A stretch of 6,165 bases of DNA from Flammeovirgaceae bacterium. GTDB taxonomy: Bacteria > Bacteroidota > Bacteroidia > Cytophagales > MED-G16. The position numbers were made by a program, and so were the translations under genes. Positions 1 through 6,165 of this stretch are shown here, piece after piece. The stretch's first letter is position 1; each line of letters begins with the position of its first letter. The notes under the pieces are model-generated. The model worked only from the letters and a program-made list of their open reading frames with translations, was not told the origin of the DNA and ran no database searches. The stretch covers positions 24,747 to 30,911 of the forward strand of contig NZYP01000029.1 in assembly GCA_002702205.1 (NCBI GenBank), given 5' to 3'.

Positions 1-813
1 AGTATTATCTAAAACCTCAAAACTACTTTCTCTAAAATTTCGAATCTGCTTATAATTAACAGAATAAAGATTTAGACCAATTCCAATAAAAACCTTGTCC
101 CTAATATTAGATCCCAATGAAAAAGATAATTTATTTATGTCTCCACTAGTATTAATCTCCTCTTCTTGTAATGGGAAACCACCGATAAACGAATAATACG
201 ATCCAGGCAATTCGTTGTCAGGGTTAATAAGATAATGATCATAAGCCTCTTGAAGTAATGCTATATCAGCCATTTTAGTTTCACTTGCTAATCTTGACAG
301 AGGTATTCCTTGAGAGTCTTGCAAAAAATAATCTATTATGGAATTATAATCGTTATATCCTCTATATAATTTTTTATCAGAGAAATCTTTAAGTCTTGAG
401 TAAGAAATTCCGAAATTTAATTTAGCACAATCTGGACACTTAACGATTCCACTTGATAAATAATTATCCTTCTTTTTTATAGGAAGTACCAGTGATATAT
501 TCTCAATATCATTAGCATTATTTTCGACAGACATCATCTGACCAAAGTAACTGGAGCTAGATTTATTTGCCAAAATACCATAACCTAATGAAATTAATTT
601 CCTATTTACAAAACCAAGTCCCGCAGGATTTTGAGAAATAGAACTCACATCACCACCTAAAGAAACAGATGCTCCTCCTATACCTAGAACTCTCGCAGAA
701 CCTCCTTGAAAAGTATGACTAAACTTTAATACATCTCTATGATATCCGTACTGAGAAAAGGAGTGAGTAAAAGGATAACATAAAAGGAAAAAAAATAGAA
801 AATATTTTGACAC
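1..813 (-). CDS. OmpP1/FadL/TodX-family outer membrane protein, 3' end outside the window
   Basis: The reading frame is open for 271 codons from a GTG at 813-811 to the left edge, so the C-terminal part is missing. The product begins MSKYFLFFFLLCYPFTHSFS, a good signal peptide with likely cleavage before Gln21 or close to it. Residues 37-67 carry the family hallmark: GGSARVLGIGGASVSLGGD, then SSISQNPAGLGF. This N-terminal Gly-rich block with NPAGLG is typical of Bacteroidota OmpP1/FadL-type beta-barrels, which take up hydrophobic compounds across the outer membrane. The true substrate cannot be told from the sequence. GTG is chosen because an in-frame TAA lies seven codons upstream, no ATG lies between, and the signal peptide begins right there. 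A CPDC pair at residues 126-129 is unusual for a barrel and could form a disulfide. The gene follows the 445-residue secreted protein gene by 18 bases and is probably cotranscribed with it. Family assignment is confident; substrate is not. Confidence 0.85.
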   Translation of the reverse strand, partial: MSKYFLFFFLLCYPFTHSFSQYGYHRDVLKFSHTFQGGSARVLGIGGASVSLGGDVSSISQNPAGLGFVNRKLISLGYGILANKSSSSYFGQMMSVENNANDIENISLVLPIKKKDNYLSSGIVKCPDCAKLNFGISYSRLKDFSDKKLYRGYNDYNSIIDYFLQDSQGIPLSRLASETKMADIALLQEAYDHYLINPDNELPGSYYSFIGGFPLQEEEINTSGDINKLSFSLGSNIRDKVFIGIGLNLYSVNYKQIRNFRESSFEVLDNT

Positions 814-831
814 GAAATGAGAAATTATAAG

Positions 832-2169
832 TTAATTTCTTCCTCCGCCTCTTGATGAGCCACCACTACTTCCACCACTTACAACACCTCCACCTCCACC
901 TGAGCTACCACCAGAACTGTATGAGGATCCACTACCTCCACTACTATAACTACTAGAACCACCAGAGTTTGAAGTTCCACCAAATCCAACAGATCTTGAT
1001 GAGGATGACATTCTTCCTCTAGCAGGATTAAAGCTAACTGGAGGAGCTGAATAACCTGACCTTCTTCCATCTTCTGAGGTATAATTAGAGTAACCCCTTG
1101 TTGATCCTGAATAAGAGGATCTCATCGTATTTGAGAATTCCATAATACTATTAATCTTCTCACTTGAAGACCTTGCGTTATTAAAAGACCTTCTATTTTG
1201 AGAATTTAAAGATGAGCTTCTATTTGACCTTGATGAAGTTCTCATATTATCTCTTTCTTGTGATTGATCTCTAAAAAGGGTGTTTTGAGAAACATTACCA
1301 AATATTTGTCCTCTACCTTCTCTAAGACCCTCTGATATATTTTGATTAGTAATGCCACTCTGTCTTCTAGAAGTAAAATTTGCTTTATTAATATTTTCAC
1401 CGTTCATGGATGTGAACCTTCCAGATCTAGGCCCCCTTGTTCCTACTTTTTCAGATTTAGATACAAACCCACTAACATACATATGTCTATTAGTTAAGGT
1501 ATGACCTGCACCGCCACCAGTTCCATTATTGGTAAACATCCAAGTCCCGTGTTTATAGAGTGATGAGCAGCCGAGTCCAAAACCGTTGAAACTAGGATAA
1601 TGAAGATTAAGCAAGGCAGGAGAAAATCTAGGATCAAATGAAACTAGATATGGATTAGAGAAAAGCAACATTGGATTTGATGTGGCTATTATACCTCCTA
1701 ATCCATTAATATTTCTTGGAAACATCATATCATATGATGTCATATTGTAATACATACTACTATATGGATCAATAACATTGAGTGGGTCGTTGAGGGTGTA
1801 GTAATGTGGAATAAATGATGAATAAAAATTCGGATTCGTTAGTGAGTTGGATATATCCGAACTAACATATAAATTATCTCTATTGAACTTTAAACTTTCA
1901 CTTTTATTTTGTAACTGAGAATAGTTAATCTTATTAGGATTATCAGATTTATATCTGTTTAGAATATCCACATCTACAGTTCCAGCATTATTTATAGATG
2001 TATTACCCTCCCTGAATTTTGAAAGAATAATATCAGCAGGAGTAACTTTATTTTTTAACTTATTTTTAGAAGATCTATCAGAACCAATGAAATACATATC
2101 GTCTAATTCCTGAGAATAAACATCAATGGAAAGACTCAAACAAAATAAAAGTATTAAAAATTGTTTCAT
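832..2169 (-). CDS. secreted protein of unknown function with Ser/Gly/Arg-rich C-terminal tail
   Basis: I do not recognise a named family. The 445-residue product starts with a clear signal peptide (MKQFLILLFCLSLSIDVYSQ; probable cleavage between Ser19 and Gln20), so it is exported to the periplasm, outer membrane or exterior. Three zones are visible. Residues 21-110 are polar and Asn/Ser/Lys-rich. Residues 110-235 are rich in Tyr, Phe, Pro, Asn and Met, with short Gly-rich turns, and look like the only part able to fold compactly. Residues 240-445 are low complexity: first Arg/Ser/Asn-rich (240-390), then almost pure Ser/Gly/Tyr from 390, ending GGGRN. A single Cys201 remains after processing. 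There is no lipobox, no obvious catalytic motif and no type IX sorting domain at the C-terminus. The ATG at 2169-2167 is the natural start because it begins the signal peptide. The OmpP1/FadL-type gene lies 18 bases downstream, which suggests a shared envelope role, but that is inference. Confidence 0.8.
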   Translation of the reverse strand: MKQFLILLFCLSLSIDVYSQELDDMYFIGSDRSSKNKLKNKVTPADIILSKFREGNTSINNAGTVDVDILNRYKSDNPNKINYSQLQNKSESLKFNRDNLYVSSDISNSLTNPNFYSSFIPHYYTLNDPLNVIDPYSSMYYNMTSYDMMFPRNINGLGGIIATSNPMLLFSNPYLVSFDPRFSPALLNLHYPSFNGFGLGCSSLYKHGTWMFTNNGTGGGAGHTLTNRHMYVSGFVSKSEKVGTRGPRSGRFTSMNGENINKANFTSRRQSGITNQNISEGLREGRGQIFGNVSQNTLFRDQSQERDNMRTSSRSNRSSSLNSQNRRSFNNARSSSEKINSIMEFSNTMRSSYSGSTRGYSNYTSEDGRRSGYSAPPVSFNPARGRMSSSSRSVGFGGTSNSGGSSSYSSGGSGSSYSSGGSSGGGGGVVSGGSSGGSSRGGGRN

Positions 2170-2227
2170 ATAAAATCAATTTAATATAGTCTAATTTACA
2201 ATTTTATAACGAAAAAAGGTAATTTTA

Positions 2228-2260
2228 TTGTTTCAATATTCGGCATAAAAGTTAAAATTG
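2228..2260 (+). promoter_or_regulatory. possible Bacteroidota-type promoter for proS-nfeD-floA
   Basis: In the divergent 105-base gap, TTG at 2228-2230 is followed after 22 bases by TAAAATTG at 2253-2260. This fits the Bacteroidota sigma-A pattern (TTG or TTTG around -33, TAnnTTTG around -7, spacer roughly 17-23) with one mismatch in the -7 box. Transcription would begin a few bases before the proS ATG at 2275, giving a very short leader. In such AT-rich DNA a match like this can arise by chance. No purine-rich ribosome binding site precedes the ATG, which is usual for this phylum. Confidence 0.35.
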
Positions 2261-2274
2261 CATAAATTTTAAGT

Positions 2275-3750
2275 ATGAGTAAAGGGTTAACCCAAAGGAC
2301 AGATAATTTTTCAGCTTGGTACAATGAATTGGTTAAAAAAGCTGATTTAGCTGAAAATTCTGCAGTAAGAGGGTGTATGGTAATAAAACCATATGGATTC
2401 TCGATATGGGAAAAGATGCAAAAAAAACTTGATGAAATGTTCAAGGAAACAGGACACCAAAATGCTTACTTCCCTTTATTTATTCCTAAATCTTACCTAA
2501 GTAAAGAAGCTGATCATGTCGAAGGTTTTGCAAAAGAATGTGCTGTAGTAACTCATTATAGACTAAAATCTGACGAAGAATCTGGCGGTGTAGTTGTTGA
2601 TCCAGAAGCAAAGTTAGATGAAGAGTTAATAATAAGACCAACATCTGAGACAGTTATTTGGAATACCTATAAAAATTGGATCCAGTCCTACAGAGATCTC
2701 CCTTTATTGGTAAATCAGTGGGCTAATGTTGTTAGATGGGAGATGAGAACTAGACTATTTCTCAGAACATCTGAATTTCTTTGGCAGGAGGGGCATACTG
2801 CACATGAAACAAAAAATGAAGCTGAGGAAGAAACCCTTAAGATTTTAGATATTTATACCAAATTCCTGGAAGAAACAATGGCAGTTCCAGTTCTAAGGGG
2901 AATTAAGTCTGAAAATGAAAAGTTTGCAGGGGCAGTTGACACTTACTGTGTTGAGGCGCTCATGCAAGACGGTAAGGCTTTACAGGCAGGAACTTCTCAT
3001 TTTCTTGGACAGAATTTTGCTAGGGCATTTGATGTTAAATTTGCTACAAAAGAAGGAAAAAATGAGTACGTATGGGGTACTTCGTGGGGCGTGTCAACTA
3101 GGTTAGTTGGGGCGTTAATAATGTCTCACTCAGATGATAAGGGTTTAGTATTACCTCCAAACCTTGCACCAATTCAGGTTATTCTTATTCCTATTTTTAA
3201 TTCTGATGACGAATACAAGACTACATTATCAAACCTAAAAAAAATAGATAAAAATTTTAGAGAAAATAGCATCAGATCAGAAATTGATTCAAGGGAAAAC
3301 CACAAACCTGGATGGAAGTTTTCAGAGTACGAGATGAAGGGTGTTCCAGTTAGAATAGTAGTAGGACCAAAAGATTTAGAGAATAGAACGGTTGAGGTTG
3401 CAAGAAGAGATGAACTAAAAAAATATGTAATCAAAGAAAGTGAAGTTGTCAGTCATATAAAAGACCTTCTACCGGAGATTCAAAATAATTTATTTGAGAA
3501 AGGTAAAAAATATAAAAATGAAAATACTAGAATAGCCAATTCTTATGAAGAATTTAAAAATATTTTCAAAAAAGATAATGGCCTTGTATATGCACATTGG
3601 GACGGATCGAAAGAGACAGAAGAAAAAATTAAAAACGAAACTAAAGCTACTATAAGGTGTATACCAATAGAGGGAGATAAAATTAAAGGTAAATGTATTG
3701 TAACAGGAAAAGATTCAGAAAGAATGGTGGTATTTGGTAAAGCATATTAA
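2275..3750 (+). CDS. proS: prolyl-tRNA synthetase (class II, archaeal/eukaryal-type, ProS type 3)
   Basis: Cytoplasmic enzyme that activates proline with ATP and attaches it to tRNA-Pro (EC 6.1.1.15). The 491-residue product has the full layout of the short archaeal/eukaryal type without the bacterial editing insertion. RPTSET at 121-126 belongs to the proline site. Class II motif 2 is [20 protein letters not shown] at 154-173, with HTAH following. [10 protein letters not shown] lies at 239-248. Motif 3, with its ATP-contacting arginine (Arg276), is within [16 protein letters not shown] at 272-287. The anticodon-binding domain covers about 295-400. The C-terminal domain (about 410-491) ends in the conserved AY, with the terminal tyrosine typical of this type. 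The C-terminal zinc site is degenerate: the positions usually held by four Cys are Asp443, Thr448, Cys474 and Thr477. The ATG at 2275 matches the family N-terminus ([17 protein letters not shown]). First gene of a tight cluster, followed after 6 bases by the nfeD-like gene. Confidence 0.97.
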   Translation: MSKGLTQRTDNFSAWYNELVKKADLAENSAVRGCMVIKPYGFSIWEKMQKKLDEMFKETGHQNAYFPLFIPKSYLSKEADHVEGFAKECAVVTHYRLKSDEESGGVVVDPEAKLDEELIIRPTSETVIWNTYKNWIQSYRDLPLLVNQWANVVRWEMRTRLFLRTSEFLWQEGHTAHETKNEAEEETLKILDIYTKFLEETMAVPVLRGIKSENEKFAGAVDTYCVEALMQDGKALQAGTSHFLGQNFARAFDVKFATKEGKNEYVWGTSWGVSTRLVGALIMSHSDDKGLVLPPNLAPIQVILIPIFNSDDEYKTTLSNLKKIDKNFRENSIRSEIDSRENHKPGWKFSEYEMKGVPVRIVVGPKDLENRTVEVARRDELKKYVIKESEVVSHIKDLLPEIQNNLFEKGKKYKNENTRIANSYEEFKNIFKKDNGLVYAHWDGSKETEEKIKNETKATIRCIPIEGDKIKGKCIVTGKDSERMVVFGKAY

Positions 3751-3756
3751 GTTATT

Positions 3757-4221
3757 ATGGAAGCACTAGTAATTTTATTTCTAATATTTATAGGAGTCAT
3801 ATTATTGATAACTGAAATTTTATTTATACCTGGGACAACAATTTTTGGTATTTTTGGAATTATTAGTATTGTAGCATCAAATTATCTCTTCCTTCAATAT
3901 TTTGGACCCGAACATATCATATATTTTATGATAGGATCATCTATTTTAGTCTTAATTATAATTATTTACTCACTAAAGTCTAAAACATGGAAAAAAGTAT
4001 CTCTTCAAAAAGTTCACACAGATAAAGTCATTAAAAATAAATATGATAAAATAAATATTGGTGATAAAGGAATAACTAAATCCGTCCTAAAACCTTACGG
4101 AAAGGGAGAATTTAAAGATCTTATTTACGAGATTAAATCAATAGAAAATTACATTGATGAGAACAAAAAAATAAAAATTATTGATATCTTGCAGGATAAG
4201 ATTTTAGTAAAAAAAATATAA
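3757..4221 (+). CDS. NfeD-like membrane protein with C-terminal OB-fold
   Basis: A 154-residue integral membrane protein of the short NfeD type, which lacks the N-terminal ClpP-like protease domain of long NfeD proteins. Three hydrophobic segments are seen at about 3-22, 28-48 and 53-72. The first two are joined by a short E-x-x-F-I-P-G stretch (Glu20 to Gly26) typical of NfeD. A basic linker (about 73-95) leads to a small soluble domain at 98-154. There, GDKGITKSVLKPYGKGEF matches the NfeD OB-fold pattern, with the LxPxG turn at 111-115 and alternating hydrophobic strands to the end. Family members are partners of flotillin/stomatin proteins and are thought to shape membrane microdomains. 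The context agrees: floA starts 5 bases after the stop, and proS ends 6 bases before the start. It resembles the YuaF/FloT and YqeZ/FloA arrangements of Bacillus. Low similarity in the membrane part is normal for this family. Confidence 0.88.
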   Translation: MEALVILFLIFIGVILLITEILFIPGTTIFGIFGIISIVASNYLFLQYFGPEHIIYFMIGSSILVLIIIIYSLKSKTWKKVSLQKVHTDKVIKNKYDKINIGDKGITKSVLKPYGKGEFKDLIYEIKSIENYIDENKKIKIIDILQDKILVKKI

Positions 4222-4226
4222 TATAA

Positions 4227-5246
4227 ATGTTACTTACAGCTCTTCTTATTTTAGGAATAACAATACTAGTTTTTGTATTCCTTTATTTCGTACCAGTAAA
4301 CTTGTGGATTACTGCACAATTCTCTGGTGTGAAAACAGGTTTACTTGAATTAGTTTTTATGAGAGTCAGAAGGGTTCCTCCTTCCATTGTTGTAAACTCA
4401 TTAATTACGGCTACAAAAGCTGGACTTGCAATTAAAGATGATATCGAGTCAACTGCAAGGGTTTTACAAGCTCCTGATTTAGAAACTCACTACCTAGCTG
4501 GAGGGAATGTTCCCCAAGTAATTACTGCATTAATATCTGCAGAAAAAGCAAATATTGAATTAACTTTTAAACAAGCTACAGCTATAGACTTAGCTGGAAG
4601 AGATGTTTTTGAAGCTGTAACTATGTCTGTTACACCAAAAGTTATCAATACACCAAATGTTGCTGCTGTAGCGGCTGATGGCATTCAACTTATAGCCAAA
4701 GCTAGAGTGACTGTAAGAGCAAACATATCTCAGCTTGTTGGTGGAGCTGGAGAAGAAACTATATTAGCGAGAGTTGGTGAGGGAATAGTTTCATCAATTG
4801 GTTCATCTAGAACCCATAAAGAAGTACTCGAGAATCCGGATAAAATATCTAAACTCGTTTTAGGAAGAGGCCTTGATGCTGGAACCGCTTACGAAATTCT
4901 ATCCATTGATATAGCTGATATAGACATAGGAAAAAATATTGGAGCAATTCTTCAAACAGATCAGGCTGAGGCAGATTTAAAAGTTGCTGAAGCAAAGGCA
5001 GAAGAAAGAAGGGCTATGGCCGTAGCTGCTGAACAGGAAATGATTGCAAAAGCACAAGAGGCTAGAGCGAAAGTTATTCTTGCTGAAGCAGAAGTGCCTA
5101 AAGCTATGGCAGGTGCATTTAAAGATGGTAATTTAGGGATACTAGACTATTATAAATTCCAAAATATTCAGGCAGATACTGAAATGAGGGAAAGTATAGC
5201 TGATAATAAACCTAAAAGTACAGGTAAGTCTAATAAAGGAAATTAA
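4227..5246 (+). CDS. floA: flotillin-like protein FloA (SPFH-domain membrane scaffold)
   Basis: A 339-residue membrane-anchored scaffold protein of the FloA/YqfA family, close to the roughly 330 residues usual for it. It forms oligomers in the cytoplasmic membrane that organise functional microdomains and influence membrane fluidity and protein assembly. A hydrophobic anchor lies at residues 2-22, followed by [18 protein letters not shown], a family signature. The SPFH-type region runs to about 240 and includes [20 protein letters not shown] (48-67), the Ala-rich [17 protein letters not shown] (136-152) and [19 protein letters not shown] (171-189). An Ala/Glu/Lys-rich coiled coil occupies about 246-296 ([20 protein letters not shown] and on), as expected for flotillins. 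The conserved [20 protein letters not shown] follows at 301-320, then a polar, likely disordered tail. The ATG at 4227 coincides with the family N-terminus. The preceding nfeD-like gene ends 5 bases upstream, so the two are almost certainly translated from one mRNA. Confidence 0.95.
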   Translation: MLLTALLILGITILVFVFLYFVPVNLWITAQFSGVKTGLLELVFMRVRRVPPSIVVNSLITATKAGLAIKDDIESTARVLQAPDLETHYLAGGNVPQVITALISAEKANIELTFKQATAIDLAGRDVFEAVTMSVTPKVINTPNVAAVAADGIQLIAKARVTVRANISQLVGGAGEETILARVGEGIVSSIGSSRTHKEVLENPDKISKLVLGRGLDAGTAYEILSIDIADIDIGKNIGAILQTDQAEADLKVAEAKAEERRAMAVAAEQEMIAKAQEARAKVILAEAEVPKAMAGAFKDGNLGILDYYKFQNIQADTEMRESIADNKPKSTGKSNKGN

Positions 5247-5273
5247 ATTTATTAATCGTTTTTCATATAGTTA

Positions 5274-5954
5274 TTATACAGTTAATAATTGCTCGAAGAA
5301 GCCGCCAATTTTCTTATCTCTATCAACGTAGTGAATTTCTAAAATCCAATCTCTTGGGTTGCCACCTTTATCAGGTTCAAACATATCAATATTATTTTGA
5401 GGGTGAACATAATTCCTTTTGTCTTCTTTATGTAACTTCTCATGAGGAAAATGGCCAATTAAATGGCCGGCAATCTCTCCACCAAATTCCCACCCATATT
5501 TTTTAGCGGATTGAAATGCATAATCATATAACTCAGCACCAGTAATTTTACTCTTAGATTTAAAAAATTTTTTACAGTCATTCCACCCTGATTCAATATC
5601 ATCCTTTAGCTTAATTTTATATCTGTCATTGCCCAGGACATAAGTTCTACCAAAATCTGCTTCCCATTCATCAAAAATTGGACCAAAATCAATGAATAAA
5701 ATATCATCTTTTTCTATCAATAAGTTTTTAGGATTCTCATTATAAGGTTTTAAAGTATTTACCCCTGATCGTACTATTCTTTTATGCCAATATTTTTTTA
5801 TACCATACATTTCAAAAGCTAAATCAAAAATTTCTGAGTTTAGATCCTTCTCATATTTACCTGGTATTAATAATCCTCTTTTATCAATTTCTTTAAAAAG
5901 ATTTTGAGCGTTTTTTTCTGCAATTAATAAGTTTTGTTTTTGAGTACTTAACAT
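5274..5954 (-). CDS. M24-family metallopeptidase (aminopeptidase P-like, catalytic domain only)
   Basis: A 226-residue cytoplasmic protein with the pita-bread fold of the M24 family, to which methionine aminopeptidase and Xaa-Pro aminopeptidase belong. The expected five metal ligands can be placed: Asp89 in LFIDFGP, Asp100 in EADFGRT (11 residues apart, as in methionine aminopeptidases), His164 in GHLIGHFPHE, Glu206 in ILEIHYV, and Glu221 in FFEQLL. His171 in the PHE motif matches the substrate-binding histidine. The set is complete, so the enzyme is probably active. At 226 residues it lacks the N-terminal creatinase-like domain of full-length aminopeptidase P and has no signal peptide. The substrate is unknown; it could be an X-Pro dipeptidase or aminopeptidase, or act on another small molecule as some M24 members do. 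It converges on floA with a 27-base gap and starts only 16 bases after the T-run of the rRNA terminator. Confidence 0.9.
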   Translation of the reverse strand: MLSTQKQNLLIAEKNAQNLFKEIDKRGLLIPGKYEKDLNSEIFDLAFEMYGIKKYWHKRIVRSGVNTLKPYNENPKNLLIEKDDILFIDFGPIFDEWEADFGRTYVLGNDRYKIKLKDDIESGWNDCKKFFKSKSKITGAELYDYAFQSAKKYGWEFGGEIAGHLIGHFPHEKLHKEDKRNYVHPQNNIDMFEPDKGGNPRDWILEIHYVDRDKKIGGFFEQLLTV

Positions 5955-5970
5955 TTTGAAATATGAATAT

Positions 5971-5998
5971 AAAAAAAAGCCTCTAACAAAGAGGCTTT
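5971..5998 (-). terminator. intrinsic terminator downstream of the 5S rRNA gene
   Basis: A perfect 9-base-pair inverted repeat pairs 5976-5984 with 5990-5998 around a 5-base loop (5985-5989). The core is GCCTCT/AGAGGC. Read on the minus strand, the hairpin runs directly into eight T residues (complement of 5971-5978, the first three pairing with the A's of the stem). That orientation and its place 15 bases after the 5S 3' end mark it as the rRNA operon terminator. On the plus strand the hairpin is followed by CTAAAAATAAAA, not a T-run, so it is one-directional. Confidence 0.9.
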
Positions 5999-6012
5999 CT
6001 AAAAATAAAAGT

Positions 6013-6121
<109 letters not shown>

Positions 6122-6165
6122 AAAATCTTAATATCGTAACATAATGCGAATAATGTAGAATTTAA
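6122..6165 (-). other. presumed 23S-5S spacer (partial)
   Basis: These 44 AT-rich bases lie immediately upstream of the 5S gene. They contain no recognisable tRNA, ORF or 23S 3'-end sequence. By position they should be the internal spacer between 23S and 5S rRNA, but the 23S gene would be outside the window, so this is inference from gene order. Confidence 0.5.

Noticed and set aside
832..980. Possible nucleotide tandem repeat or CRISPR-like array
   Set aside because: The repetition is irregular and follows Ser/Gly codons in frame. There are no fixed-length repeats or spacers, so it is protein low complexity.
879..1070. Plus-strand open frame of 63 codons opposite the secreted protein gene
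   Set aside because: It lies antisense to the Ser/Gly codon repeats. Its Val/Leu/Glu-rich product is what repetitive GGT/TCA codons give when read on the other strand, and it has no homologous-looking motif.
2199..2236. Promoter for the minus-strand secreted protein gene
   Set aside because: TAAAATTG is present on the minus strand (complement of 2199-2206), but the only TTG upstream (complement of 2234-2236) gives a 27-base spacer, outside the usual range, so the match is not convincing.
2196..2444. Minus-strand open frame of 82 codons across the proS start
   Set aside because: It overlaps the proS 5' end, whose protein sequence is strongly conserved, and its product has no recognisable feature. 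It is a shadow of proS plus the intergenic DNA.
3174..3434. Minus-strand open frame of 86 codons inside proS
   Set aside because: Fully antisense to the anticodon-binding domain of proS, with no start context or family features of its own.
5242..5263. Possible terminator after floA
   Set aside because: ATTAA (5242-5246) and TTAAT (5252-5256) could pair around five bases before CGTTTTT, but the stem is five A-T pairs only and is too weak to support a terminator call in AT-rich sequence.

Overview
The window looks like a chromosomal segment of a low-GC member of the Bacteroidota, most likely a flavobacterium-like organism. This is inferred from the AT-rich composition, the absence of Shine-Dalgarno motifs before the genes, the OmpP1/FadL-type outer membrane protein, and the archaeal/eukaryal-type prolyl-tRNA synthetase with a degenerate C-terminal zinc site. 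No database search was possible, so the taxon is an inference.

Layout, left to right. On the minus strand, positions 2169 to 1 hold two genes read leftwards. The first encodes a 445-residue secreted protein of unknown function with a Ser/Gly/Arg-rich low-complexity tail. Eighteen bases further on is the 5' part (271 codons) of an OmpP1/FadL/TodX-type outer membrane protein that starts at GTG and runs off the left edge. On the plus strand, after a 105-base divergent intergenic region, a tight cluster reads proS, an nfeD-like gene and floA (2275-5246), with gaps of only 6 and 5 bases. On the minus strand again, an M24-family metallopeptidase (5954-5274) converges on floA. The right end holds a 5S rRNA gene on the minus strand, followed downstream by a strong intrinsic terminator (5971-5998). 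The 5S gene is presumably the tail of an rRNA operon whose 23S gene lies beyond the right edge.

How the genes fit together. ProS charges tRNA-Pro. The NfeD-like protein and FloA form a classic pair: a small membrane protein with an OB-fold tail and a flotillin scaffold, which together organise membrane microdomains. The minus-strand pair looks like an envelope unit, a beta-barrel transporter plus an exported partner of unknown role. The peptidase sits directly behind the rRNA terminator with very little room for its own promoter. Most of the window is ordinary housekeeping sequence. No mobile element, CRISPR array, tRNA or defence system is visible. The least explained element is the 445-residue secreted protein and its pairing with the OmpP1/FadL gene.
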